The notes beneath the pieces were generated by a model. That model was not told the origin of the DNA and did no database searches. It saw only the letters and a list, made by a program, of their open reading frames with translations. Source: Mastigocoleus testarum BC008 (GTDB taxonomy: Bacteria; Cyanobacteriota; Cyanobacteriia; Cyanobacteriales; Nostocaceae). Taken from it: DNA of 64,000 bases. Where the stretch lies: assembly GCF_001456025.1 (NCBI RefSeq), contig NZ_LMTZ01000087.1:1-64000 (forward strand). The letters are read 5' to 3'. The first letter of the stretch is position 1. Each line of letters opens with the position of its first letter. Made by a program: the position numbers and the translations under genes. This document shows positions 28,739 through 37,130 of the stretch, one piece after another.

Positions 28739-28988
28739 TTTTGCCTCTCTTTGTATTTAACAGCAATACAAATATAATACAAAAGAATCAAGGGTAATTC
28801 CGTTCAAATTTATTCTTAATATACAAGTGTGTTACAACAAAATAAAAATTTGATTGTTGGAATAACTCAGAATTTGCCGTAATGCACCAATGTAACATGG
28901 TGCGTTAGACCTATTAAACTTATTATTAAAGTCAGATACAGTAATGGGTCTAACACACCCTACATTTCCGATCGCCAATCCCCAATCC

Positions 28989-30029
28989 CTAAAACTCAGC
29001 TCGTTTACGCAATACTTCACCGATAGTTAAATCCAAACTGGTTTCTCCTCCAAATACCGTCCCTGCTTTACCTTTATAAAACTGAACGTTAGCTAACTGA
29101 TAAGCATCTTTAGATAAAGGGACATATCCCACAGAAGCAACTGTTGTCGGTGCTTGTTTGATATAGAAATTTACAAAGTTTCTCAATGCTTCTTTCTTTT
29201 GAGCAGATTTAATATTTATGTATATAAACAAAGGACGAGAAAGTGGTTGATACTGTGCTTTTTCAACGGTTTCCCTAGAAGGTGGTATCGCACCTTTACC
29301 GCTATCGATCGCCAGCGATTTCAATTTATCTTTGTTTTCTTCATAATAAGCGTAGCCAAAATAACCCAAAGCATTCGGGTCTTTAGCGATCCCCGAAACT
29401 AGAACTTCATCATCCTCACTAGCTGTATAGTCGTCACGACTTTCCCCAGATTTACCAACTACTGCTTTAGTAAAGTAATCAAAAGTACCAGATTTCTTAT
29501 CAGCACCATATAACTTCAATGGTCGATCCGGAAAAGAAGCCCGTATCTGGTTCCAATTAGTAATTTTTCCTTGAGCTGCTGGTTCCCAAATTTTCTTTAA
29601 TTCTGTGATCGCGATCTCCTTTGCCCATGTATTTTGAGGATGAACTGCAACGGTTAAAGCATCAAAAGCTATGGGAAGTTCGGTGAAGAGGACGCCGTTG
29701 GAGGTACAGGTTTTTAATTCTTCCTTTAAAATTGGACGGGAGGCGTTAGCAATGTCTATTTCTCCCTTACAGAATTTTTCAAATCCGCTTGTGGTACCAG
29801 AAAAACTGACTTCGACTGGTACTTTATTCAGTTTTTTATACTCTTTAGCTATAGCCTCTGTAATGGGGTATACAGTACTCGAGCCATCAATTTTTATCGC
29901 TTCAAGGGGGTTGGAAATAGCAAGCTCAGTTATGTTTTCTCCTGACTCAGTTGTACTGGCATTGTTGCAGCTAGCAGTGAGAATTAATACCCCTAGTCCA
30001 AGAGCTATTCTTTTTGCTGTGGCTTTCAT
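28989..30029 (-). CDS. Phosphate ABC transporter substrate-binding lipoprotein (PstS/SphX type)
   Basis: 346 residues. A lipoprotein signal peptide (residues 1-21, ending LTASC) anchors it in the membrane facing the periplasm. The phosphate-binding protein signature IDGSSTVYPITEAIA is followed by VSFSGTTSGFEKFCKGEIDIANASRPI and DKKSGTFDYF, the residues that cage phosphate. It matches the SphX-like PstS branch found in cyanobacteria. No pstCAB genes are adjacent, so it works with a transporter encoded elsewhere. No convincing Pho box was found in the 540-base upstream spacer. The start is ATG 30029. Confidence 0.9.
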   Translation of the reverse strand: MKATAKRIALGLGVLILTASCNNASTTESGENITELAISNPLEAIKIDGSSTVYPITEAIAKEYKKLNKVPVEVSFSGTTSGFEKFCKGEIDIANASRPILKEELKTCTSNGVLFTELPIAFDALTVAVHPQNTWAKEIAITELKKIWEPAAQGKITNWNQIRASFPDRPLKLYGADKKSGTFDYFTKAVVGKSGESRDDYTASEDDEVLVSGIAKDPNALGYFGYAYYEENKDKLKSLAIDSGKGAIPPSRETVEKAQYQPLSRPLFIYINIKSAQKKEALRNFVNFYIKQAPTTVASVGYVPLSKDAYQLANVQFYKGKAGTVFGGETSLDLTIGEVLRKRAEF

Positions 30030-30567
30030 AAGTAATTTCTACAATTGTTATTTATATCAATAAAAATTGATGTTACCAGAATCAGAAAATTACAACACAT
30101 ATAAACAGTTACATACACTTAATTAAAGTGTGTATTAGTTTACCTGTCTTGTTGCAAGTTTTAATGTTTGAAGTTTAAGGTTCGAAAATGCTCAATAATC
30201 AGCCAAACTTTTCAGTTCAGCCTTATTAACTTGTGACGCAGTAACGCGATCGCAAGTAATAATTATCTAATTCTATTGCTGCAACTTATCTCGAGACGTA
30301 CAAAATTTACAATGTGCGTAGCTTTTACATTGTCCTAGTTTATACGGATGCTTGCAAGGGATGAGTTAAGAATCTTTATAAATGATGTTTTGATTCCATT
30401 TCTCTTTAATTTTGACTTATGTTCTACGGACGTGCTAAAGCCTGAACCGCACCTTACTGTGACTTACTGGTTGTGCCAGGTATCGAGATCCAATCAAAGC
30501 CTATGAATCCGTATTAATCCTTTGTTGTAACAAATCCGACTAAACTGTATCGACTATCTGTTACAGT
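30030..30567. other. Spacer upstream of the phosphate-binding protein gene
   Basis: About 540 bases. An imperfect palindrome around ACACTT-AATTA-AAGTGT (30115-30131) sits about 90 bases upstream of the PstS-like gene and could be a regulator site, but tandem Pho-box octamers were not seen. A dispersed-repeat word (TTCTACGGACGTGC) lies at 30421. Confidence 0.4.
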
Positions 30568-31782
30568 TTACGAATAATTGTTTTGAATGTTCGAATGTTT
30601 ACGTGGGGTTTTACGGGGTTTTTGAGGGGGTTGTGTGTGCTCTATCGGGGTTTCGAAAAATTTCAGTAAAAAATCTTCAATGTGTGGCGGTAAGTGACTG
30701 AGTATCGAAGCCAATGTTAATAATATCACCATCATTCCACTCACTATTCTAAAATTTTCTAAAATTTTAAAATCTAAAATTTTCAAGATTAAGATTGATT
30801 TTCTTGTTATTCGTTCTTTATTTTTTCTATTCGAAATTAAATTAGGTTGCGAACTTATAGGTTCCTCATTGAAGTCGTTATTGTTGCCATCATCTCTCTT
30901 ATGTTGAACACTAATATTGGTACCACTTAAATCCGCACCACTTAAATTCGCACCACTTAAATCCGCACCACTTAAATCCGCACCACTTAAATCCGCACCA
31001 CTTAAATCCGCACCAATTAAATCCGCACCACTTAAATCCGCACCACTTAAATCCGCACCGCTTAAGTCAACGCCACTTAAATCTACATCGCTTAAGTCAA
31101 CGCCACTCAAGTCTCGACCCTTAGCTCCCTGACTAACAATCATCTCTACCAAAGACCATTTCTCTATTCGAATGTTTTCAATAGGAAAACCATTTACTTC
31201 TTTTAGTTCTTTCGATTTGATGCGAGATATAAGTTGTTCGATATCTTCTTGAGAACCTTCTATTATTAACTTGATACTACCTTTTTGAATGTCAGTAATC
31301 TTTATGGTATCTCCTGAATATTCTCGTAAAATCGATTGGAGAATTTGACCTGAACTAACTGAATTTATATCGCCTTTTAATGTAATTACAACTTTAGTTG
31401 TTCCGTTTTGCCTATCTATTACGGTTACTTGACGACTAATTGTTTGCACTTCTTCCCCCTCCAACGTGGCTGAGGTATTGCAATTTCGTATTGTCAAACT
31501 CCCAGGTGCTTCTTCTATTATCCCTGCAATTTCTTTCCAATTACTCAGTTTTAGTGCGTCACATATCCTTTTAAAGGAATCAAGCTGAATTGGCTGGCGG
31601 TTAAAAAATTTTGTAACTGTAGTGCGAGATAAAAGTTGCGACTTTGCAAAGTTGCTCTTTGAACCAAACCCTAGCCTCATCAAAGCTTTTTCTGCTTTCT
31701 CTACACCTTCTTCTGAAGCTGTGTAAGTTATTTTTTTCTTTTTCCCACCTCGGCTAGAGTCTGTCATGGCTAGGGTTTGCAT
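30568..31782 (-). CDS. HTH-like domain, beta domain, pentapeptide repeats and membrane anchor
   Basis: 404 residues in four parts. Residues about 18-90 form an HTH-like module (EKALMRLGF.SKSNFAKS.LLSRTTVTKFFNRQPIQLDSFK) that I know from the N-termini of cyanobacterial NACHT/TIR-type signalling proteins. Residues about 125-210 form an alpha/beta domain (KITDIQKGSIKLIIEGSQED). Thirteen pentapeptides of the A(D/N)LSG type follow (about 218-290), encoded by a near-perfect 15-bp DNA repeat. A membrane segment (about 340-362) and a basic Pro/Lys tail close the protein. Such parts suggest signalling or conflict biology with a membrane-linked effector; function is unknown. Starts at ATG 31782, ATG 31767 or TTG 31785 are all possible. 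Confidence 0.8.
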   Translation of the reverse strand: MQTLAMTDSSRGGKKKKITYTASEEGVEKAEKALMRLGFGSKSNFAKSQLLSRTTVTKFFNRQPIQLDSFKRICDALKLSNWKEIAGIIEEAPGSLTIRNCNTSATLEGEEVQTISRQVTVIDRQNGTTKVVITLKGDINSVSSGQILQSILREYSGDTIKITDIQKGSIKLIIEGSQEDIEQLISRIKSKELKEVNGFPIENIRIEKWSLVEMIVSQGAKGRDLSGVDLSDVDLSGVDLSGADLSGADLSGADLIGADLSGADLSGADLSGADLSGANLSGADLSGTNISVQHKRDDGNNNDFNEEPISSQPNLISNRKNKERITRKSILILKILDFKILENFRIVSGMMVILLTLASILSHLPPHIEDFLLKFFETPIEHTQPPQKPRKTPRKHSNIQNNYS

Positions 31783-31932
31783 CAATAATGATTTACGCAG
31801 TCAAAACTTAGTCATAAGACCATCATAAAACCATCACAAGACCATCATAGAGAAATCACAAGTTATTTACAACATAATCATTGAGTAGTCAATGTTTTAG
31901 GGTTTTGGCTCGATATTAGAAATGTCAAGCTT

Positions 31933-32280
31933 ATGTTGTCTGCGAAAACCATGATTAACAAGCCAATCTCTAATTCTCAATCCAAATTCTACCAAGTTAA
32001 ACAACCCACTGAAGCAAAGCAGATAATAGAATTACCAGCATCACCAGTAGAATCTCCATCCAAGTGGCTCAAAGATGGTAGTAGCCCCGCCGAGATTATT
32101 CTCGCAAGCGCTATTCTGGTTTTTTCAGTTAGTAGCGTAATCATTGCTATCGCTCACTTATTAAGTAGATCTAAAGACTCATGGGCTGACAAGCAACACA
32201 GTTCAGTTGAGAAAATTTATCTGCTTAAGCAAGTGGGAGAAGCAGACGATTCGAATGGGGACTTTCCAGTTTCGTTTTAG
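31933..32280 (+). CDS. Small single-pass membrane protein, unknown
   Basis: 115 residues: a polar N-terminus of about 50 residues, one hydrophobic segment (about 53-75, AEIILASAILVFSVSSVIIAIAHLL) and a charged C-terminal tail. No family recognised. It is divergent from the HTH/pentapeptide gene with about 150 bases between, and is followed by a strong hairpin at 32383-32427. The start could be ATG 31933 or ATG 31951. The placement suggests shared regulation with the divergent gene, which is inference. Confidence 0.6.
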   Translation: MLSAKTMINKPISNSQSKFYQVKQPTEAKQIIELPASPVESPSKWLKDGSSPAEIILASAILVFSVSSVIIAIAHLLSRSKDSWADKQHSSVEKIYLLKQVGEADDSNGDFPVSF

Positions 32281-32382
32281 TTTAACATCACTGATAAAAT
32301 CCCAATTTTCAGGCATTAACAGGGAAGGAGAACCTTATGATTTTGCTTCAAAGGGACGTATTCTAAAACAAAACATATCAAA

Positions 32383-32427
32383 AACCACCTAGTTGATTCA
32401 CGATTCATCAATCGCAACTAGGTGGTT
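32383..32427 (+). terminator. Hairpin with 13-bp perfect stem
   Basis: AACCACCTAGTTG (32383-32395) pairs perfectly with CAACTAGGTGGTT (32415-32427) over a 19-base loop, about 100 bases after the stop of the small membrane protein gene. A mixed T-rich tract (ATTGTTGTTATT) follows. It is probably the terminator of that transcript. Confidence 0.75.
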
Positions 32428-32449
32428 ATTGTTGTTATTCACTTAGTAC

Positions 32450-32614
32450 GTTAAAAAAGCTTTAGGTGTTAACGCACTTTAGCTTTTTAGTTCAATTACA
32501 TGTTTTATAAAAATGCAAAATTAGTGCATCACAAAACAGTTTTAATGTGATACACTAATATTAGTTCATAAGTTAAAATGACCTGTTGTTCTGACGGCAA
32601 CGGGTCTTTTTTTT
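32450..32614 (+). ncRNA. Possible small RNA: hairpins followed by intrinsic terminator
   Basis: Between two terminator-like structures lie a stem around AAAAAGCT..AGCTTTTT (32455-32488), a 12-base stem with one mismatch (TAGTGCATCACA 32522-32533 with TGTGATACACTA 32546-32557), and a canonical intrinsic terminator at 32580-32614. No coding frame fits. A terminator with no gene before it implies a short transcript, but no promoter was identified and no known RNA family recognised. Confidence 0.4.
32580..32614 (+). terminator. Rho-independent terminator
   Basis: GACCTGTTG (32580-32588) pairs with CAACGGGTC (32598-32606), including one G-U pair, and is followed by eight T residues. This is the clearest intrinsic terminator in the window. 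Confidence 0.8.
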
Positions 32615-32798
32615 GTAATGTCTAAAAATAAAGACATTATTGACTATAAAAAGCTAACAAGCTTACAGACACATGATTAACTCACGTATTAGCTTCATCT
32701 TAAATATAGCTCATTCCTAATGTAGCACAACATTAGGTCAAAAGAATACTGGCGATATCCCTGCATGGAAACTTAATCAATTCTTGGATAACCAGATG

Positions 32799-33170
32799 CT
32801 ATGTATAAACAGAGGGAATGTCCCAAGCCTCCTTTATGCGGTTATCAACTATTCGCCACACAACGACCGCGTTGACTTCAATCGGGCGATCTTCCCATGT
32901 CATCCGATCTTTAACATGAGTAACAACCAATTCATCTCCGATGGGAGTAATCGCGATCGGCTTAACCTCAAAACTACCATTAGTCACCATTGCCAATTTT
33001 TCAAAGAAGTCTTGAAGACCCTTTAAGCCGGTATAATCGCCCTGAACATTCGGTAGACTAGGATTGAAAAAATGCCAAACGAAATTTTCTGCAAACAGAT
33101 CAGCCGATTCAGCTAGATTACTAATATCTAATCGACTTAGAAGAGAAACATTCGGATGTTCTTTAGTCAT
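32799..33170 (-). CDS. SnoaL/NTF2-like fold protein
   Basis: 123 residues beginning MTKEHPNVSLLSRLDISN. The cone-shaped NTF2-like fold is suggested by FAENFVWHFFNPSLPNVQGDYTGLKGLQDFF and by paired C-terminal strands ending DRIKEAWDIPSV-like. Members bind small hydrophobic ligands or act as isomerases or hydrolases; the substrate is unknown. GAGGAG eight bases upstream of ATG 33170 decides the start over the frame extension to 33185. Confidence 0.8.
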   Translation of the reverse strand: MTKEHPNVSLLSRLDISNLAESADLFAENFVWHFFNPSLPNVQGDYTGLKGLQDFFEKLAMVTNGSFEVKPIAITPIGDELVVTHVKDRMTWEDRPIEVNAVVVWRIVDNRIKEAWDIPSVYT

Positions 33171-33746
33171 TTTTGAACTCCTCAATAGTAAGGAATATGA
33201 GGGAGGATGAAGAATTTACCTGTATTATATTTAGTTTGAATAAATCCTATTACTGGCAATAAAACCAGAATTTATACCTGGCAAAATCAATAGGTATTGC
33301 TATTGGTTCGATTGAAATTACTTAGTTATATTAGTTATATCTGTCTGTCACCTAGCAAAATCAATAGGTAGTATTTTGTTGTTTCTGCTTTACTTGACTT
33401 GATTTAGTCGAGTAAAACCTTTGTAATTATGGGTTACAGCAAATATAAAAGCTACGATCCAAAATACTCATAAAATACAGAGTTACGGTAATCCCTTCAG
33501 TTCGCATAAACTGTAGCAGAATTAATTTTTAACAAACTTAAATCATAAAATCTTGATTTGAATTAGTGGTCTGTCTTGCTAATTATGATGGGTTTGTTTT
33601 CCCACAAAAATTTCAACCCCCTTCTAACCTCACCCAAGGGAGGAATGGGTTGTCTCTGAAAGTCTGTGACTGAAGCCACGCTATGCTAACAAAATTAATG
33701 TGGTGGAGTAATAGTCGAAATTAACCGCCGTTTTTTGGTAAAGAAG
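33171..33746. other. Divergent spacer upstream of the sulfite reductase
   Basis: About 575 bases. A 16-base direct repeat (GCAAAATCAATAGGTA) occurs near 33283 and again near 33356, about 73 bases apart; it might be an operator or a relic. CCTCACCCAAGGGAGG around 33630 is a short palindrome. No gene recognised. Confidence 0.4.
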
Positions 33747-35489
33747 ATGGAGACCTCTACAAAATCCTCCAAAAGGAAACCTTCAAAAATAGAAAAAATT
33801 AAAGCAAACAGTAATTTTTTACGGGAACCCCTAGCAACAGAGCTTTTACAAGATACGAACCACTTTAGTGAAGCTGCTTTGCAAATCCTGAAATTTCACG
33901 GTTCTTATCAACAAGATAATCGAGATAACCGGGTCAAGGGTCAAGAGAAAGACTACCAAATGATGTTGCGGACTCGTACCCCAGGAGGATTTGTTCCGCC
34001 CCAATTTTATCTAGCTTTAGACCGTTTATCAGAGGTATATGGGAATCAAACCCTGAGAATTACTAGCCGTCAAGCATTTCAAATGCACGGTATCCCCAAG
34101 CAGGATCTGAAAACAGTAGTTGCTGATATTGTCCGCAGTATGGGATCCACCTTGGGTGCTTGTGGCGATCTAAATCGTAATGTAATTGCTCCACCTGCTC
34201 CGTTTAAGAATCGTCCGGAGTATCAGTATGCTTGGAAATATGCAAATAAAGTTGCTAATCTGTTTACTCCAAAAACCGGTGCTTACTATGAAATTTGGCT
34301 CGATGGAGACAAGATAATTAGTGCTGAAGAATCTCCCGCACAAAAAGTAGCACGACAGCAAGACCTCAATGCTGGAATATTTACTGAAAGTGTAGAACCT
34401 TTTTACGGTACTCAATATCTACCAAGAAAGTTTAAATGTTGCGTAACCGTTCCAGGAGATAATTCGGTTGATGTTTACACCCATGATATTAGTTTGGTAG
34501 TCATTACCGATCAATATGGGGAGTTAGAAGGCTTTAATGTCTTGACCGGTGGAGGAATGGGTCGCACCCACAACAAAGAAGAAACCTTTGCTCGTCTTTC
34601 CGACCACCTGGGTTATGTAGATAAAGGTGATATCTACAAATTACTAAAAGCAATTGGTGCGATTCAAAGGGATTATGGCGATCGCTCCAATCGTCTTCAC
34701 GCTCGCATGAAGTACTTAATTCATGATTGGGGAATCGAAAAGTTTAAAGCCAAAGTCGAGTCTTATTTTGGTAAACCTTTACAACCCTTTAAAGAACTTC
34801 CACCATGGGAGTATCAAGACTTTTTAGGTTGGCACGAACAAGGGGATGGTAAACTTTTCCTCGGTATTCTAATCGAAAATGGACGGGTTCAGGATAAAGG
34901 TAACCTCAAGCTCAAAACAGCTTTAAGGAAAGTAGTCGAGCAGTTTAATTTACCAATACGCTTAACTCCCAACCATAATTTAATCTTTTACGATATTGAA
35001 CAGTCGCAAAAAACAGCTATTGAAAAAGTTTTAGAAATACATGGGGTTGAGATTAATCCTGATCGCCTCAACAGTTTAACTCGCTACGGAATGGCTTGTC
35101 CTGCATTACCGACTTGTGGTTTAGCAATTACTGAATCAGAAAGAGCATTACCAGGGGTTTTGGAGCGGATTAATTTGTTGTTAGAGAAGCTAAACATGGT
35201 CAACGAACAGTTAGTAATTCGTATGACAGGTTGTCCCAATGGTTGCGTTCGTCCCTATTTAGCAGAATTAGGTTTTGTGGGTCGTGGACCTGGAACTTAT
35301 CAAGTTTGGTTGGGGGGAACCACAGATGGAACTAAACTTGCTCAACCCTATGTGCAAAGTCTACAAATTGAAGATTTAGAAGCTTTTTTAGAACCAATAT
35401 TCCTTTATTTCCAAGCCAATCGCAAATCAAATGAAAGCTTTGGTGTCTTTTGTCATCGAGTTGGGTTTGATAAGTTGCAAGAAATTTAG
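33747..35489 (+). CDS. sir: Ferredoxin-dependent sulfite reductase
   Basis: 580 residues, the usual size for the cyanobacterial enzyme that reduces sulfite to sulfide with six electrons from ferredoxin. Two ferrodoxin-like half-domains pair with two siroheme-binding halves. The [4Fe-4S]/siroheme cysteines are C451 and C457 (ACPALPTCG) and C496 and C500 (GCPNGC). The N-terminal half has TSRQAFQMHG and GDLNRNV, which contact siroheme and sulfite. ATG 33747 (METSTK) is chosen; a TTG at 33735 adds four residues. It heads a co-directional run ending in three DsrE-type genes, which suggests coupling of sulfide production to protein-bound sulfur transfer (inference). Confidence 0.92.
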   Translation: METSTKSSKRKPSKIEKIKANSNFLREPLATELLQDTNHFSEAALQILKFHGSYQQDNRDNRVKGQEKDYQMMLRTRTPGGFVPPQFYLALDRLSEVYGNQTLRITSRQAFQMHGIPKQDLKTVVADIVRSMGSTLGACGDLNRNVIAPPAPFKNRPEYQYAWKYANKVANLFTPKTGAYYEIWLDGDKIISAEESPAQKVARQQDLNAGIFTESVEPFYGTQYLPRKFKCCVTVPGDNSVDVYTHDISLVVITDQYGELEGFNVLTGGGMGRTHNKEETFARLSDHLGYVDKGDIYKLLKAIGAIQRDYGDRSNRLHARMKYLIHDWGIEKFKAKVESYFGKPLQPFKELPPWEYQDFLGWHEQGDGKLFLGILIENGRVQDKGNLKLKTALRKVVEQFNLPIRLTPNHNLIFYDIEQSQKTAIEKVLEIHGVEINPDRLNSLTRYGMACPALPTCGLAITESERALPGVLERINLLLEKLNMVNEQLVIRMTGCPNGCVRPYLAELGFVGRGPGTYQVWLGGTTDGTKLAQPYVQSLQIEDLEAFLEPIFLYFQANRKSNESFGVFCHRVGFDKLQEI

Positions 35490-35596
35490 TCGCAAGAAAT
35501 TTGCATCTTAACAATCTTAAAATCCTAACATATAAGCTTTTTGACTTCCACGAAGCGCCACTAGCAAGGAGAATCTATTCCTCAAACAGAATAAAC

Positions 35597-36133
35597 ATGA
35601 ATTACGAAACTAATATTTACGAAACTAATATTTACCACCAATATAATTGGACGATAGCAAAGCCTATATCAACGGTAATCGCTTTTGTTGATGCTGAAGT
35701 GCTTAAAAATGGGAATTATCTAGCAAATATAAATCCAAATGCAGAGTTGATTGTAATCGATTCCAGTAGAGATGGTATCAAACAAATAACTAAAGTCTTA
35801 GGGAAACGCCACAATATTCAAACTTTGCAAATAATTGCTGCGATAAATAGTAATGAAAATAATCTAAAACTGGGTTTAACTGAGCTAAGTATTCATAATA
35901 TTCAAGCATATTTAGATGATCTACAGCAGTGGAAAAATGCTTTATCTTCTCAATCTGAAATTTTGATTTATGGCTGTCTAGTAGGAGTAGAATCAATATT
36001 TCAGAACTTTATTCATCAACTTGGAAAGATAACAGGAGCTGATATCGGTGCATTTGTGACTTTTCCTGACAGTATGACAGCAAATAACCAAGAGAGCGAT
36101 CGCTATTCCTTGATGGTTGCGTGGCGTTCGTAA
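35597..36133 (+). CDS. Short DUF4347-like protein
   Basis: 178 residues matching the DUF4347 pattern: VIAFVDAEV near the start, LIVIDSSRDGIKQITKVL, then LQIIAA, LQQWKNALSSQSEILIYGC and LGKITGADIGAF. DUF4347 usually forms the N-terminus of very large secreted cyanobacterial proteins; here it stands alone without a signal peptide. The typical IVSHG histidine is replaced (IIAAINS), while the YGC cysteine (C127) remains. ATG 35597 (MNYETNIY) is chosen; the frame extends to a TTG at 35501. It lies about 100 bases after sir and 115 before the first DsrE-type gene, on the same strand. Confidence 0.75.
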   Translation: MNYETNIYETNIYHQYNWTIAKPISTVIAFVDAEVLKNGNYLANINPNAELIVIDSSRDGIKQITKVLGKRHNIQTLQIIAAINSNENNLKLGLTELSIHNIQAYLDDLQQWKNALSSQSEILIYGCLVGVESIFQNFIHQLGKITGADIGAFVTFPDSMTANNQESDRYSLMVAWRS

Positions 36134-36247
36134 ATAAAATCAAATTGGAAAATCAAATTGGACTATTTTTTGTCATCTAATTGGTTTTGATAAGTTGGAA
36201 CCAATTTTTTAAAAGTGAAAAAAATTTGTGTTTTAAGAGAAAAATAA

Positions 36248-36574
36248 ATGACTCATTATCTGATTTTGGAATCAAGAGACCCTTATGATTCTGCAGATTG
36301 GGGTAACATACAGGAAATGGTAATAAATTTAAAGAGAAACGGAAATAATGTAACTCTGTTTCTTCTCCAAAATGGGGTATTACCTGCTCGTAAATCAACT
36401 TCCTTCACAAAGTATTTCGCCGACCTAAAAAAATTAGAAATTAATATTCTTGCTGACTTTTTTTCTTTACAAGAGCGAGGAATTCAAGAAATTTCTCCAA
36501 GCGTGGAAAAGAGCAACATAGACCAACTTATTCATATGCTTTTTATGCCTGATACTAAGACAGTTTGGCACTAA
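36248..36574 (+). CDS. DsrE-superfamily protein, cysteine-free
   Basis: 108 residues of the DsrE/DsrF/DsrH fold: YLILESRDPYDSADWGNIQEMVINLKRNGNNVTLFLLQNGVL is the typical beta-alpha-beta start with the family LLQNGV motif. There is no cysteine anywhere, so it cannot itself carry a persulfide and may be a structural subunit. It is the first of three consecutive DsrE-type genes downstream of sir. Its C-terminus ends TVWH, similar to YVWHW in the third protein. Confidence 0.75.
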   Translation: MTHYLILESRDPYDSADWGNIQEMVINLKRNGNNVTLFLLQNGVLPARKSTSFTKYFADLKKLEINILADFFSLQERGIQEISPSVEKSNIDQLIHMLFMPDTKTVWH

Positions 36575-36590
36575 TGCCATCGTGAGACGG

Positions 36591-36641
36591 AAGTAAAAAT
36601 TCATTAGCGGAGCGTGTCCGTAGGACATAAGTAAAAATTCA
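36591..36641 (+). repeat. Mini-repeat insertion flanked by 13-bp direct repeats
   Basis: AAGTAAAAATTCA occurs at 36591-36603 and again at 36629-36641. Between them are 25 bases containing GGAGCGTGTCCGTAGGAC, a word family dispersed in this window. It reads like a small palindromic repeat inserted with duplication of its target, in the gap between the first two DsrE-type genes. Confidence 0.55.
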
Positions 36642-36659
36642 AAACTCAAAATATTATAT

Positions 36660-37067
36660 ATGTCTAAAGCTCTGAGTATTGCTATCATGGATTCTCCTTA
36701 TGAGTCGGCTAATTCTACCACTGCTCTGAGAATAATTCATAGTGCTTTAAATCAAGGACATAATGTTAATGTCTTCGCCTATGAAGGAGCTGTTAATCTA
36801 ACTATGAAAGAGCAAAAACCCCATGCTAATTCAATTAAAGGTAATACTGTAGAAGAAGAAAATCACCCTACAACCAAAGATTGGATTTCTGCTTTGTTTA
36901 AACTTGCTAGAGAAAAGGGAGTTACTCTGAATTGGATTAACTGTGGCTTATGTGTAGATGAAAGAGGCGCAGGAAATTGGATTGATGGAGTTCGTAGAGG
37001 TGGTCCTGCAGATTTTATTAAATCAGTTGAGAAAAGTGATGCTGTGTTAGTAATCCCTACTCGCTAA
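36660..37067 (+). CDS. DsrE-superfamily protein with putative sulfur-carrying cysteines
   Basis: 135 residues of the DsrE fold (LSIAIMDSPYESANSTTALRIIHSALNQGHNVNVFAYEGAV). The stretch NWINCGLCVDERGAG places C95 and C98 where DsrE/TusD-like proteins carry the persulfide-bearing cysteine, followed by the family (E/R)RG motif. It is therefore the most likely sulfur-carrying subunit among the three adjacent DsrE-type proteins. No strong ribosome site precedes ATG 36660. A cytosolic sulfur-relay role is inferred from family and from the upstream sulfite reductase. Confidence 0.82.
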   Translation: MSKALSIAIMDSPYESANSTTALRIIHSALNQGHNVNVFAYEGAVNLTMKEQKPHANSIKGNTVEEENHPTTKDWISALFKLAREKGVTLNWINCGLCVDERGAGNWIDGVRRGGPADFIKSVEKSDAVLVIPTR

Positions 37068-37130
37068 AGTAAACAAAAATTTAATCCTAATTATGCAGCA
37101 CTATATTTCTACTCATTAAAGGGGAGCAAA

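Noticed and set aside
30030..30120. Pho box upstream of the PstS-like gene
   Set aside because: No tandem CTTAACCT-like octamers could be found.
30917..31132. Plus-strand frame with repeated APLKS units
   Set aside because: Antisense shadow of the pentapeptide repeats.
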